Shown: positions 33,601-47,245, counted from the stretch's first letter. The stretch is DNA of 64,000 nt from Cyrtodaria siliqua (GCA_037043455.1 JAWPHD010010388.1:30176-94175); one strand, 5' to 3'. Notes: generated from the letters alone by a model not told the origin. Program-made: numbers and translations.

Positions 33601-34359
33601 TTATATGGATATTTATGTAATTTACGAATCCAGTACATAGTAGGCAGCTTATTTTGCTTATCGTTTACACCAGCCTTGAAAGTAGTGCACCGAGTGATAT
33701 GTGCGGAAACAACCTCAGTAGAATTACCTGGAGTATACGAATTGGTGATCCGAGTTCCAGAGATAAAACATTGACGTAATGTAGGCGTCAAACAATAATA
33801 CATTATTAGCGGCTTTATCTGCAGGAACTAAGACAAATTTAATATGAAATTTCTGAATTTCCGATTTGAAATTTAACTTTAATATTAAGAATTGACTTTT
33901 CCAAGTACAAAGCGAGTTTGGGTCCGCATGTTCTCTACGACACCATTTTATACTAAAATATTCAATGGAGTGGGCGTTCTGGGCATGACAGGCATCAAAA
34001 TCAATAGTTGAAGGTAATCTATATTTAGGACCTTTCGAAAATAAATGTCGAATACGTTTATCAACAATATCAAAATTACCAGTGATGACATGACCTGCTG
34101 GAGCATAGCAACATTGTGATGTGTTGCATTTACATTCCTTAGGAGTATTATGTACTATATCAAGGTCAGAAACTATTTTTTGTTGTAGTTGAAAATAATA
34201 TTTCTAATAAGTTTTTTATACTTATAACAAATTACAGGACTTTCGGAATTTTTTAAATATTTTGAGATAGAATCAACTACATGAGTATCTCGAAAATTAT
34301 TAGGCATGCCAATGAAATCAATACCTTTATTACTATATAGTAGTTTTAGAAAAAGCCTG
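33594..34359 (-). pseudogene. Penelope-like reverse transcriptase N-terminal remnant (copy A)
   Basis: Reading leftwards from 34359: 'LLYSNKGIDFIGMP', 'PVICYKYKKLIRNIIFNYNK', a frame break, then 'SDLDIVHNTPKECKCN', 'PAGHVITGNFDIVDK', 'GPKYRLPSTIDFDACHA', 'FVLVPADKAANNVLLF' and finally 'LPTMYWIRKLHKYPYK'. This order matches the region ahead of and into the RT fingers of Penelope-like proteins I recall from molluscs and corals. The palm motifs are absent, cut off at the R2 end. The upper end is cut by the junction with copy B at 34360. Repeated at 63581-64000. Confidence 0.8.
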
Positions 34360-36029
34360 ACTTGATCAGACTTCTGGTCAATATGGGGTCGGAGAACATG
34401 TTGTGTGTAGCTTTGAACTATGGAAGCAGTGTTATACAAGGGATATGTACGTATGAAAATTTTGTCGGCTTCCTTGTCGATCAATTTTAGTGAAGAAATG
34501 GACAAAGAGGTAATGTATATTCTAGCAATGGTTAAGCGCAATGGTTAGCCTCTTTAATCCTGTCGGTAAAAGAAATTAAAAGCGTAAAGTATCTCAACGC
34601 TTGCTTTGCGAGTAGATGTGGTGCTCCGCTTGACATCGTGCAAGCCTACAACTGCAGACGCTTATTATGTATAATTGTGCACATTGAAGGTAGTGATACA
34701 ACAATTAGATACAAACATGTGATCATCACTTGACGAACGCATTTTGGTGATGGAGTGTTGCTCTCGATTACTCGGTTATAGTTCGCAGGCTCAAACACAC
34801 AAGTGGCCAAAAGCTGTGGCGAGTAAGGCGTGGTATGATCTATAAATACACATATAACGGTATCTTGAAGAATAGTATATTGGAACATTTAGAAAAACGT
34901 GTACGCATTGAAGGATAATAAGTTGCAATAATAGTACTAGGCCCTATATTATTTTATTTTTTCCTGTTTCCAATATTATAGGAGGTAGACGGCGATCTTA
35001 TAGACAGTTTATCACAAATATCTTAACACGTTCTACTACATATCATGTTGTAGTTAATCCAACTTACTGATACGTGTTAATAGCAATTGCCATGCATGAT
35101 TTGATCATGTAATCTCACTTTGACATTATAATATTTAAATATAAGAGTGTGTTTTTATGATAGTTTAGAATTCAAAATACTTTCGATGCAATGTACTCAA
35201 CAATGTGAAATGTTAAAAATGAAATCACCTATTCAAATAATTAATCTATTTTTTTATATTTGTGCGACATGTTTATTGTTACAGCATGAAGAATACCGAA
35301 CGCATATGATCACCAGCAACGACTGCGTAAAGCATATTCCGTATCCTTATTTTTGCTATAAATGAATGTACATGTAATGTATGCATCGAAAATGATTTAT
35401 TTCGTGGCCTAGCTAGTCTATCGAATTAGAATCTTCAGATATTTGTTATAAGTTTCTCGCCTTTTAAAAAACCCAATCTGTTATTGATATGCGATTGTAT
35501 ATTCTGCGACGCTATAGCATTTAACGACTATGTTCATTCCAAGCAGGGTGAAATTGTAGCTGTCACACCTGATAGTATAATAAACTGTAGATCGTGATAA
35601 TGAAATAGATGAATAATAAGAAGTAACTGTAAACAATTGTACTATGAGTAAATTGAGAGATTAATCTTTTTTAAACATATGTTATTATTATAATTGATAA
35701 TAAACTAGGGTCGCAAATTTAAACTACGTTAGTTACAGTAATTCCGGAATCGAGTTGCCGTTTCAAAGTAAACGACCGAGAGTATTTTTTCAGGCAGTGC
35801 GGACACTGATGTTTACCCATGTGAGAGCAAACAACGACTAACATACTACCATAAAACTTGGGATTACAAAGAACTTCGTTTTGGCCTTTTTCTTTATCAG
35901 ATCCAAATTTTTATGAATTGCAAAATCTGACTTTCTCAAAATTCCTGGTGTATAGTGTTAAATTTAAGACACACAGGTAGAAAACAAAAGTCACACATTT
36001 TAATAATAATTTCATAGGAAAGTGTTTGA

Positions 36030-36720
36030 TAGTGATGTACCGATTAATCGATTGTAACCGACATCAGTTTCTTAGGCATTCGATTATGATGATCGATAAT
36101 GAAAGTATATAATCGATTAACGGCTAAATGTAAAATTTCACGGCGGGAATTTCTTTATTTACACTGTCCTGTTTAAATGGGATGACAGTAGGGTAAGTGT
36201 GAGGTTTGCTGCACCATAGAACCGGTTTAAACTCCCAGTGGCCTTTGTTGCCACTGACCGTTCCAAGGCGGTAGCCCTATTGTCAACCCTTTTGTGTTTG
36301 TGATGTCGTTTGCATTTTTTATTACTTTTGCCTTCCCGTTTGTTTGTTTGCGTGTTTGTTTTTGTGTTTTGTGGTTGTCGTCCTTGAATGCTGCTTTCCC
36401 TGTCCGATATTTTTATCTGTCTTTGATTAATTTTAAAAATTAAAATAAACCTACGCAGGAAACAACAGTTGGGAAATACACTTGTTAAAATGAGCACGTG
36501 CACAAATAAACACATTTATATTTGAATTAGAATTACAGATTGAAAATAAAAATATAATGGCATTAGAAACTAGACAGGAAAGTAAATATTCTAAAACTTA
36601 ATTTAAGTTCAAGGCCTGAAATACAGATTAACTTGCTCGTTATACTTTATGTTGACTAGCCGATTATAACCAACGTTTGATTGGTTACATACATAAATTT
36701 CAACTGATTGCCCATCACTA
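36030..36720. mobile_element. hAT-type MITE (copy B), with R1 at 36129-36430
   Basis: Inverted equivalent of 29100-29798 and 59098-59788; same ends and near-duplicate flanking 8-mers. The minus-strand open frame at 36159-36515 lies in the R1 part and is not a gene. Confidence 0.7.
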
Positions 36721-36827
36721 GTTTTTGATGATTTATTCGTTTGTATGATGTTTTACGTCATGTTCAACACATGTTAGTTTATATATGAGTGTTGATTGTT
36801 TGTGGTGAAAGCAGACCACCGATATAT

Positions 36828-37345
36828 TCCGTCATAAAGTATTTTAAGACATTCCCTCGAAACACTGACGAGGCCCATTTTTTGATGGATTAGGCCTCGC
36901 AAGGCACGAATGCTACATGACATGACTTATTTCAAAACATCGCTGTTTTATGGATTCTCCTGCTTAGTTCCCCGGGGAATAAACTGTTTAGGGGTGAAAC
37001 CGAGATATAGTGTAATGCGATTATTCCGTCACGTATTTTCAGACACTTCCCCAAAAAAGTGCGGAGCCCCATGTTTAGGAGTAAAAACGGATATAGTGTA
37101 ATGCGCCTTATTCCGTCCTAACATATTTTAAGGCAATTCCTCCAAAACATTGCCGAGCCCAATTTTATGATGCATTTGGCCCCCCAAACAAAATTTTCCA
37201 GGGACATTTTCTCCCTGGGAAGGCACGAATGATACATAAAATCACTTATTTCGAAAAATATCCGCTGTATATATATACTCCTGCTTTATTCCACGGGGAA
37301 CACACTTTTTAGATGTAAAAACGGATATTTATTGCCATGCGCTTT
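36828..37345. repeat. satellite-like CCCCGGGG repeat (copy B, shortened)
   Basis: About two and a half units of the roughly 220-bp repeat described at 26200-27120, with cores near 36972 ('ccccggggaataaactg') and 37295. The B/C-specific junction with the SINE-like fragment lies near 36,820. Confidence 0.75.
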
Positions 37346-37458
37346 ATTCCGTCCTGCATTACACGCAAGCATCCCGGAGAAATTATGGTACAATATGGCT
37401 AATTATTATGTACCGATGTCTCTCTCAAAAGAAAGTACGGAATGAATCGCATATATAG

Positions 37459-37601
37459 AGAATATTATGTCAGTGCCTTTTACTATCAAGTTTATTAGGC
37501 GAGGCTTATAAAACGAAGCATGGCGAGGCTCTACCGAGGCATTCTCGCTTTCGTGCCGAGCCTAATAAACTTGATAGTAAAAGGCACTGACATAATATTC
37601 T
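37459..37601. mobile_element. MITE-like hairpin with 42-bp arms (copy B)
   Basis: Inverted equivalent of 25998-26140. Confidence 0.85.
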
Positions 37602-37681
37602 TTTTATCATGCAGATTATCCACATTTCTGTATGAATTACTATTATTACCTATTTTTCAGAATGTTACGCTTATCGCGGAC

Positions 37682-37752
37682 GCCGCCATGTTGTTGTTTT
37701 TTTGTTTGTTTTATGACGTCAGGCAGCGTTACGTGCATGACGTCAGATAACG
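37682..37752 (-). promoter_or_regulatory. promoter-like CRE/ATGGCGGC cluster (copy B)
   Basis: Reverse-strand copy of the cluster described at 25838-25925, with both TGACGTCA sites and the ATGGCGGC motif intact. Confidence 0.4.
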
Positions 37753-38782
37753 TTACGTACAATAAACGCCGAGGGATTTCGCATTGCTTTGCTCTATTGG
37801 TCAGTGCCTATTAAAGCAAAATATATTAGGTCACCCCTTTATTAGGCAGAAAAGTGCATATATGCATGATAAATGTTTATAAATACATCCATATTTCAGG
37901 TAATATTTTAGATTAAAACGTTATTCCCCGGGGAATAAAGCAGGAGTATAATATAGAAACACCTATGGAAGTACCGGGAATAACCGGGATTACCGGATTA
38001 TTTCCGGTTATTAATAAAGTCATGTGATTCGATTATAAAAAGCGTCTGAGTGATCAAGATCAAGAGAAACCTGCCATTTGTGTTATTTTGAGGAATGATT
38101 TGTTCTGGAAAAAAAAGCAGGATAATTCCAGACTTGGAAAATAAAATATTTACATACCAATCTAGGTAGTACGGATAAGTTATAGCAAAATAAATCCAAA
38201 TACTGTTTATAAAATCACATTTTATCTGTCTCAATATTTCTTTGTTATGACTATATAAATACCAACACAGGTACACACTGTCCATTGTACACTGTCCATT
38301 GTACAGTCATAGATGAATGCATATTTTGAAAAGGATTAGTGTGTTGACCACAAAGGAATACTGGACTGTCTATAAATGGAAAAGTAACTGAAACAAAGAC
38401 CGTTTAAACATGTTATCCTGCAAATATTCCACAATTGTTTACCCCTACTACCTAGATTGGTATATAAAGAGCTCATATTGCAAATGCTGTGAAGAAATAC
38501 TAAGAAACGTTTCAGTTCTAGGATTTCGCGCATTCGTTATAGAATTCAATATGATTCAATGTGATTTACAAGGACTATTCTATAACCTTAAGAAAAACAA
38601 AAACGAAAAAAAAAATCCTCACATTTTGAAAGACGTTTCCTGAAGGCATTTTTTTACATCATTTTGGGGTCAAAATTGAATTATTCTAAATGTATATATG
38701 TCATTAAACACAACACTTACATTTCAAGTTCAAACGTCATGAAGGATGATCAATGCGACGGGCACAACTTCATCAGAAATCC

Positions 38783-38958
38783 TCAAAAGTACTTTTCCTG
38801 GAAACACCGTCTCATCTCACTAACTAGGTAATGCATCAACAATTGCCCCAACTCTCTAGCACATATTTTAACATCTCTATTAATTGTTCTGGCCATGTTA
38901 TTAAATCCAGTTCATTTGTTTTCTGAATGAAAATCCCGAACAAACTAATGTCCGCCAT
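38783..38958 (-). CDS. small ORF pair behind TATA/ATGGCGG (copy B)
   Basis: Reverse-strand equivalent of 56860-57035. The 40-codon frame is intact here (38958 down to 38836). Unknown product; see the copy C entry. Confidence 0.25.
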
Positions 38959-39383
38959 GTTGTTTCTTCTTTATATTTTTATGTCGATTTATACGCGTGA
39001 TGCGGTTATATGTATCATATAAGTGATACCATTATTTTGCTTAAAAAACTATCCTATACTTTTTATATATTACCAATGTTGTGTAATAACATCGACATCG
39101 ATTTGTTAATAAATCACGATGGGATTATTTATGCGGAGGCCGTATCACAACATACCCCGCCTTACGCGCGGTTTATGACTGAAGACACGGTTTGGACGGG
39201 GTAGGAAAATTAATAGGCCAACAACGTGATGCAGTCAACGTTCGTATAGTAGTATTGCAAGTAACAGAACGATTATATGAAATCAAGTTGTATACTATTA
39301 TAATTAAATGGATTAATCTTATAATTAATCGATAATATAAACCATTTTTAAAAACAATCGTTCGAATTAGTTTGTAGAGCTCC

Positions 39384-39867
39384 TTAAAGCTACAGAGTCT
39401 CTATATCATTCGATTTCTTCTTTGTGGGCGTGTCTTTGTTTGAAACTTAATGTTCACCAGCTCATGTCGAAATCGGGTATTTAAGGGAGCAAAAATATGG
39501 CAGGAAATCGTTTATTCTATAGACATCGACCAGTGCACATCGTACGTGTACACATGTAACATTATGGTTTACAAAAGAAAAAAAAAGAACTCTTTCGGGA
39601 CTCGAACACACGACCTTCTGATTTCAAGTGAGGTGCTCTATCCACTGAGCTACATGTATAACGCTTCTTGATACAATGGTCTACAAGCTACCATTTATTG
39701 AGAGACAAAATAACTATACATAGTTAAACGCAACTCAAGATGAATCCATAAATATACAGTCCATCTTGTCGGACATTGGGGTGTTCGTCGATTTGAAACT
39801 ACTTCACACGTGACTCATTCATATTCATGAGTTATTACCAGTTAAACCAGAGACTCTGTAGCTTTAA
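39384..39867. mobile_element. TTAA-flanked MITE with tRNA-like sequence (copy B)
   Basis: Inverted equivalent of 23722-24209, with perfect terminal 15-mers. The tRNA-like segment lies at about 39588-39670 on the minus strand. Confidence 0.7.
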
Positions 39868-40803
39868 TATACCTCTTTAACGTGATCCGTGAATTTCGAG
39901 ACCGGATTTCGTAACTCAGCCATTGAATGGAAATGCAGTTGTTCCACATAATTTAGCACGAACATTGAGTTGTGTGGGCAGTCTTTCATTTTGGATGCCT
40001 GAGTTGAATGTATTTTCTATAGGATTTTACCGTTTAAAATAGGTACCTCTTGTTGTATTATGCCTCTGTTGTATTAATTAATAGTACCGTTTGGAAGATG
40101 TAATGTTCAGGTAGTGATGATTTGTTAGACTATATAAAGCATGTGATGAATCATCTTTGTTGAACGGATCTGTTTCATGCATGTTAGTGCCGTGAGTACA
40201 TTTCCAGGTGCGGATTTTGGGTGGAGTGTGGTTATTATATCTTGAATTATATTTAACATTAGATAGGATATTGTCATTTATATTAGTATACACAGTAATT
40301 TTCACCGACTCTATTTAACATTCCCACGTACTTGTGCACTTTAACATATGTCGCCATTGTGAATAAACTACGACGGGACGATTAGTCAAATATACCCAAA
40401 TGCAATCTAATTAAAACAGAATGTCCAGAGCAGTCCATAATAACGAGCATTTATATTCCGTTCAGTTTATAACATTTACATATACCATTTTACAAATAGT
40501 TTGATTGACTAAATGGCCGCAACGACCTTACGTTTTATTACATTTAACGGATCAGTCGTATACCTTTTAATTACGCGGAAAATGTCTGATTTCGAATTAA
40601 TAGTTGTTACAATCTTCAAATTAACCTTTAATGGAATCTGAACGTTGTCAAATAATGTTACTCAGACATTAAACAAACGCGTGAGATTTCTTTACCATAA
40701 AGGGACTAGAGTAGATGCATCCAGCCCATAGTTCTTTGTCACATTGTGATCTTGTAAAGAAATTCGTATCGTCAGTAACTAATATTGGAATGCTCATTGT
40801 AGT

Positions 40804-40848
40804 GGCGGCATCCGTGGCCGAGTGGTCAGAGTCTCTGACTTGAAACCA
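40804..40848 (+). other. tRNA-Ser-like head (copy B)
   Basis: Equivalent of 22742-22786, with one substitution in the A-box flank ('ggtcagag'). Confidence 0.45.
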
Positions 40849-41380
40849 CGTATTGGTAACGCCATGAGTAATTGGGCTACACCGTTTGTATCTGGTCCAA
40901 ACAATGATGATCATTTCAAAACATCCGTATATGGTAAACACTATGAGTGTCTGGCACATATCATGGTTATCTGGGTATACCATGACAAGCTTGGCTACAT
41001 AATGAGTTCCAATGCCAAATCACGTTTTGTATCTCGACTCCTCTATTACTATCTTGGATACAGTATGTCAATCTGGGGGAACACCATGAATATACTCTTC
41101 AGTTTTGTGTATAATGTAGTAGCATTTACTCTACAGGCACATGCAATTAAATAGTATGTATAGTGTTGTTTTTTAAATGATTTCTCATTGTTTAACATAT
41201 AAGGCTTCATTTGTGTTACATGCAACATGAATAACAAAACATAAAGCTCAGATACCGAGATCAATATGTAAACGTGGATTTTCACATGAGAAAGACATGG
41301 TTTGGTTAAATCTACTTTATTAGTTCACACATTCATAAAGCAAACTGATAAATAAATAGGGAATAATATTAGATGAATAC

Positions 41381-41656
41381 ATTACATTATATATTTTAAT
41401 TATAACTCATGAATGGATGAATGTTTATAATTTGACTGTCATGTTGTCTTCAGATATTTGTATGAGGTAACAAAGAAAACAGTCACACTGTCCACTATGA
41501 CCGAGAAACATAGTTTAAATAGTATTTGTATTTGATTGATTTGCTCAAGGGTGTTTTCAGACGTATTGCAACATTTTATATATACATTTGTAAGGTTTAT
41601 GGAGGATGGCCTCGAACCTCCATAGACCTATGACGAGGTAAATAAAATATGTATAT
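41381..41656. mobile_element. B/C-specific insertion, about 276 bp (copy B)
   Basis: Absent from copy A at about 22,215. Described at 54162-54437. Confidence 0.65.
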
Positions 41657-43078
41657 ATTACAAACAGTAATATGCAGATACAATAAGACATTTTAATATT
41701 TCAATTTAAATTTAATTTTTTCTAAATGTGCTTTGTTGTGTTTCTCGATAAAACAACAATCGCTGCTTGTGCGTGGCTTCCACACAATAGAACTCAGATA
41801 ACTGGTTTGGCATATTTGTTTTTAATGACGCCACCCAGTCATCACGCTTGTGCGCAACGTGCCGCTAATTTCCGTACTAAAACTGTTAGTTCATTTCTAG
41901 TCGTCCAGTCGTTGAGATCTTCGCAACTTCATTTTCAATGTTTGATTCGGTGGTTCCACTACTCCGGCCGATAAAAGGCTCTGGGTATTGTTTAACCACT
42001 TATAGGATATGTTGTCTGCTTTTTAATTTAGTCTTTTGGCTGTTACTTGTGTTACGCAGGCTTCATAACCGCTGCTCCCAACTAAATTCCATTATGTTTA
42101 TTTCGCTCTTCGGGGCATTTAATTTTATTAGATACTCGGACCTTACGCCGTACGACATGGGGAAGCATATAACTCCATGTCCACCGCCGTAGGCATGCCA
42201 TCTTCGGGATGGTTAAAATTGTGTACTATTGATTTTATGAATATTGAGTTCTGCTCAACCCGGGGCTAGAGGGCGTGAGCGGTAGCTAGCATATTTCACT
42301 ACCGCTCATGAACAGTCTCAATCAAACCGAGACTGCAATATTTCGTATGTGTCGTGCTCGGCCGTTTCCAAAGGTCCATTGTCATACTCTTTTTTCAGAA
42401 TGGCAGGTTTTAATTGTATTACTTATTAGTGTTTACTTATTAATCTATACTCCGTTATAAAAATCAAAATTTAAATATAAGAATTGGATTCCCTTTCCAG
42501 AGCGACCCTACAAAATGTGCCGACTCAAATATTTCTTACATTTTTTAAATTGTGTTTTTATATATAAATGACTGTACTATACATTTACCGATTACCTTTT
42601 TAAATTAATGGTCAAGTCAGCAATGACGTTTCATATTTACATCGTCTCCTAGACCAGACATGTGATCGTTGGAAACTGGTTCATGTGTTATTGATGAATG
42701 ACAAATGTTTCGGTAATTTAAAGCTACAAGTATGGAAAACTTTACACTACAGCAAATGTTCTTCATTAACTTATGAAAGATAAAACATCGAAATATTTAA
42801 TCTGGTTTACATGTCAAAACGTATTCAAACTAATGCTCAATTCCGTGTAATTGTGTAATTAGTAGTCATTACGTGGTCCTGCCTAAATTTCATTAAGCGA
42901 TGGGAAAACTTATATTAGCCGGATTTTATAACGGACATTCGAAAATAAAACACGTTTATAAACATTGTTTACTGAGAAAATTCGATGACCTGTTTAAAAT
43001 TACCTATTAAATATTTTAATTTTACAATATGGAAACTTTTTAAGCCGAAATTAGGTCTTTATTTCAAGCGATTGCACT

Positions 43079-43189
43079 TGAACTCTCATTACGTGGTTAG
43101 AGTATTAAAATGCATACCCCATCCACCCTACCCCTTCTCCAAGAAGAGAAAAAGGGTTGGCTCGAACCACGTAACGAGTGTTTAGGTTC
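43079..43189. repeat. fold-back element (copy B)
   Basis: Inverted equivalent of 20652-20763. Confidence 0.7.
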
Positions 43190-44370
43190 AATAGTATATA
43201 ACGTTTTATTTCGGGATTTCATACGTAGAGACGCCACATACATAAACGCACTGGCCTAGTTTTCCAGGCTTCATGCGTTATATATTGTATTGAATTCAAT
43301 TTTCTAAGATTAAATGAGATTAAATGAGATATGGATATACTAGATGCAAAGTAAATGAATCAAATATGTAAATCTGTATTTACTTCTTCAAGTGGAGACT
43401 TCTTCTCTTGTTTTAATAGTATGCTATTTGTATTTATTTCAGATATTAAGAACAAAGAATGTGGCATGCTCCAGTAATAAGAAGTGTATAATATACAATT
43501 CTTCAAATAATCCTAATACTAATACTTCTACTACTAATAATAATAATAAATGCAAACACATATAGCAAACACATTTTCAACGTACACACACTATAACTAA
43601 ATCCGACCTTATTATCGATGGTGAGAGTCCTAGAGGGATTATTTATCAGAAATGTTATATTATGTTGGCTGCAGTTTGATCATTTAGTTAACGGATAACT
43701 CATATAATTGTTTATATACATTTAAAATTGTAATCGCTATTTCAAAAATGAGACAACTATTGTAACAGTTATATAATAAAAAGTAAATGCATATTTAAGC
43801 TTTAAAGTCAACATAATTAAATGAACAGAACACAAATACATATTTGTAACATATAATCTTTACATTTCGTGTCTTAAATGAACTCAATGTGTCGTATAAC
43901 ACGTTATTTGTCGACGACAAACGATTTCTATTTCTTTAAAATGCATTAAGTAAACTTATTGAATGACGTCACAGTTGCCATGACGTCCATGTCCAGCATT
44001 GCCGCTATTTCCCATTAAAACGCTATACTATAAATTCTAATAAATAACGCAACATTCTAATCTTACAGTATACATACTTTATTGAAAATGTTTAATTTAT
44101 CTAATGTATGCTTTGAGCCAACTTCATCCAGAATGAACACGTATTATATTTCTGCTGATTTAAAACAACAAACAGTTTATATAACCTTTAACCTGCATAG
44201 TTACAGTTTAATATAATTTAAAGAGTCTATTGTAGCAAAGCGGTATTTCGTTAATTGCCGAAATAACTTTTGATATATAAAAAGTTAACAAATTGTCGCT
44301 CATAATAATCAAACAATATGTCGCAATAATATATAAAGGATCCGACATGTGCCTGTTTATTTATGACTAT

Positions 44371-44451
44371 TTTTAAACACATTGGATAAAAAAAAATGAT
44401 GCGAGGCTTTGCCGAGCATCTTATCAAATTTATCCAACGAGTTTAATAAAT
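44371..44451. repeat. fold-back element, about 80 bp (copy B)
   Basis: Inverted equivalent of 19374-19455. Confidence 0.7.
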
Positions 44452-45420
44452 TCAATATGAAATAGGCCCGAATGTTAGATTCTTTTATTCACATATCTCC
44501 AACAAAAGCCTCGTAAGGAACATTTCTTATTGTAGATGCCGATATATATATAACATTTGATGACGACGTATGTCTGAATGATGTCGTATGTGACGTGTCC
44601 TTCTCCGTTCAAAACCGAGCAACGGAACTACCTTGTTGATTTCCGTAGTTTTGAACGGTTACGGAAATTGACGACTCAGTTCCGATGCACATCGAGCTCA
44701 AAGGAAAAGACCAAACGGTAATTCGATCCTCACATGCATAGTTATATGACTTGTGGATTATCGAAATTATTGAATGTTACTCCACTCCGACACCGTTATG
44801 TATGTGATAACATTAAACTAGAACGAATTCGACGGCACGCCATCGCAAATACCCCCGTTTTCTTCACACATCACTCACCTCACCATGCCTTTCAAAGACA
44901 ACTGTTTATACCAATTAATGTGAAAAAGTACACTTTAGTTAAATTAGTAACGAATGTGATGCCATTTAACCCAGGTCCCACCGATGACGACACAGGAGGA
45001 AACAATTGTGTACAGTGTAATTCCAGAATCGTAACGTTTAAATTAAGACATAATAAAAACAAATAAAATGCCACCCGAAATTCCCCTGTCTCTCCCCACA
45101 CACACATACACCCAACCCCATGGCAACAGACGTCAAATGTTGAAATAATAATAATATGGTTTTGTATGTTGTTAATCAATCATACATGAGTATATATACC
45201 AAGTTATATGCAAAATCATGAAAGATTACAGTTTACATGAACTTGTAGTATATTTGACCTTTTGACACCACTTTCCCTGGGCCCCACGGGTGACGTAGGA
45301 GGGAAAAGTATACAATATATCCCCATCAACATAAACAATGACCCCATCCCACCCACTTAACCTGGACCCTGGGCAAAAGTTTGATAAAAGTCTGTTATGG
45401 ACAAACGGAGGTGATTTTAA

Positions 45421-45735
45421 TACGAGGGGCATTCAATATATTCTGTCACTAAGAAAACATTGAAATTAGGGCTTACATTAAAGCCAGGGTTAATTATAAA
45501 GTACCTGCAACAGAGATGTATGCTGAACTGTGCCGTGTAAATGGCAGTTCTGCCGTGACATTGAGAACGGTTTTACGTTGGGCTAAGACATTTAAAGGGG
45601 GGTAAACTTAGCATTAAAATCCGTAACCGACCTGGCAGGCCTGTTGTTGCAGCAACAAAGGAGAACATTGATGCTGTGAAGGCCATGGTAGACGAAGATG
45701 GGCGGTATACAGTTTCCAAGATAACTAATACTATT
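45421..45735 (+). mobile_element. mariner remnant, cut at the B/C junction
   Basis: Starts at the mariner end ('cctcgta' in reverse at 45421) with the 183-bp internal deletion shared with C. It carries 'RAYIKARVNYKVPATEMYAE'-type and 'RPGRPVVAATKENIDAVKAM' codons on the plus strand, and stops at 'ataactaata' (45730), about two-fifths into the element. The sequence then passes directly into the gypsy fragment of copy C. Confidence 0.88.
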
Positions 45736-45796
45736 CAAACTAATAGAAGGAAAATGATCTTTCAATGGAATTATAGCATCAATTAAATCCATGGCA

Positions 45797-46495
45797 GGTA
45801 ACAAGAAGATAATATATAGAGACATAACTCAGAAATTATTCGAACCAACACTGCCATTAAATATCACACCATTCTTAAAAACAACAAAAGGAAGTAAATA
45901 ATTTTACTCTATACTTAATAAAAATACAGAACTACCTTCTTCTAAACTTAAATGGGAACAAAATTATAACATGGAGCAAGAAACATGGAAGGAAATGTAT
46001 ATGGCACCTTTCAAATCAACCTCTAGTTCTACATTACAGTGGTTTCAACTTAGAAGTATCCATAGAATTTTACCTACAAGAAAATATTTGCATACCATAA
46101 ATGCAATAGATAGCACTCTTTGTCACACCTGTCACCAGGAAGAAACATTGGTCCATTTGTTATGGTCTTGTCCTGATACACAGAACTTTTTACATCAAGT
46201 AAACAATTGGTTATACACTAAAAATGTTTTAATTTCATTCACTGAGGAGTTATTTACTTTTAACATTGGAAATAATATGTGTACTGCTGATCTCAGAGTA
46301 ATACTTGAAATCAAGTACTATATATTTTCTTCTAAACGCCTAAATACATCACTATCTATAGCAGCCTTCAAAAACATGCTTGTGTACTGTTATAAAACAC
46401 TTAAAGAAATAGCCATTATGAACAACAATCTAGATAGAACCTTTCTATCAAAACTGGCAAAAATACAAAGACATTTTCGAACCTTGCTAAACTAA
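45797..46495 (+). pseudogene. LINE (L1/Tx1-like) ORF2 C-terminal fragment (copy C)
   Basis: Same protein segment as 14165-14850, including the C-x2-C-x7-H-x4-C knuckle and the 174-residue open part (45971-46495). It keeps about a dozen bases near 45880 that copy A lacks, giving 'FLKTTKGSK' before a stop, so this copy is closer to the original there. Confidence 0.85.
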
Positions 46496-47049
46496 ACTTA
46501 TTACAAAATGAGTTTCTGTCAAATTATGTAATTCATTGTATACAATATTCACCAAATAATGGGATAAAAGGTAATAATATCTGAATAAAATGTGTTTACA
46601 TAGGCCAATTTAGCTGAACCAAGACCGCATCACTTTTGAAGTTGATATCATTGTAATCAATCTCATATGTTTCCTGTTGTGAGGAGCTGCATGGGGGTTA
46701 ACATACAGAGTAGGAAAACTTAGATCTTCACTATTCTTGTTTCTATTGTTTAACATGTTTAAATACTTCCCAATAATAATAAAAAAATATTAAATGCATC
46801 TATTGCAACATGTAGTATATATTTTTTTTAATAATAATAAATGTATGAGCCAAGTTAATGTCAGAAGTAAGATCATTCTCAATGGGTCTTTTTGCCATAG
46901 CTCGAGTAACTACAAACGCCGGTTACAAATCAGGTATTTCCTATTCAACGGGATCAGGGGATTGATCCAAAGAAGACTTGTCGGGATACAAATGGATTAA
47001 CCACGACCGTATCTCCAACTAGGCCCTTGCCTATTAACAAATGGACACC
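46496..47049. other. non-coding downstream of the LINE fragment (copy C)
   Basis: Equivalent of 14851-15399. The poly-A of copy A is replaced here by a T-run plus 'aataataataa' (46820-46840). Confidence 0.4.
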
Positions 47050-47245
47050 TTCAAATGGCAAATAAGATTTTATTCCCACAGCCACAGTTTGCATACATAA
47101 TTTGCACACCAGATAAACAAATTTACGCCTATACTATGTTTAATTTTCTTCAAGGCCAAATCAATAATAAACTTCAATGCAACATGTACACACAGAGACA
47201 CATGCAACAATACATGTACACCTTCAGACATAGGTAAAGCGACAA
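47050..47245. repeat. dispersed repeat R3 (copy C)
   Basis: Equivalent of 15400-15595. Confidence 0.7.

Larger units (their letters stand above)
14099..34359 (+). repeat. large duplicated block, copy A (direct)
   Basis: Its left edge is where similarity to copy C begins ('attcaaactaatag' at 14099 and 45733). Its inner part, about 17912-31471, recurs inverted as copy B (34360-45735). Against B/C it shows scattered substitutions and several indels up to about 31,074, but none that I could see from about 31,075 to 34,013 against 61,062-64,000. The A-B spacer is 31472-34359 and holds a Penelope-like RT remnant. Other content is listed separately. Confidence 0.95.
34360..45735 (-). repeat. large duplicated block, copy B (inverted)
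   Basis: Each feature here pairs with one in C at coordinates summing to 95,818 from 34360/61458 to about 45730/50088, so the arms contain no indels. I noticed base differences near 38616, 36700 and 43950. It corresponds to about 17912-31471 of A but shares with C the 2.2-kb deletion, the 276-bp insertion and the mariner deletion. Its upper end breaks inside a mariner. Confidence 0.95.

Noticed and set aside
36159..36515. Lys/Thr-rich 118-residue frame (also 59303-59659)
   Set aside because: It covers R1 repeat and MITE sequence and is absent from copy A because of small indels.
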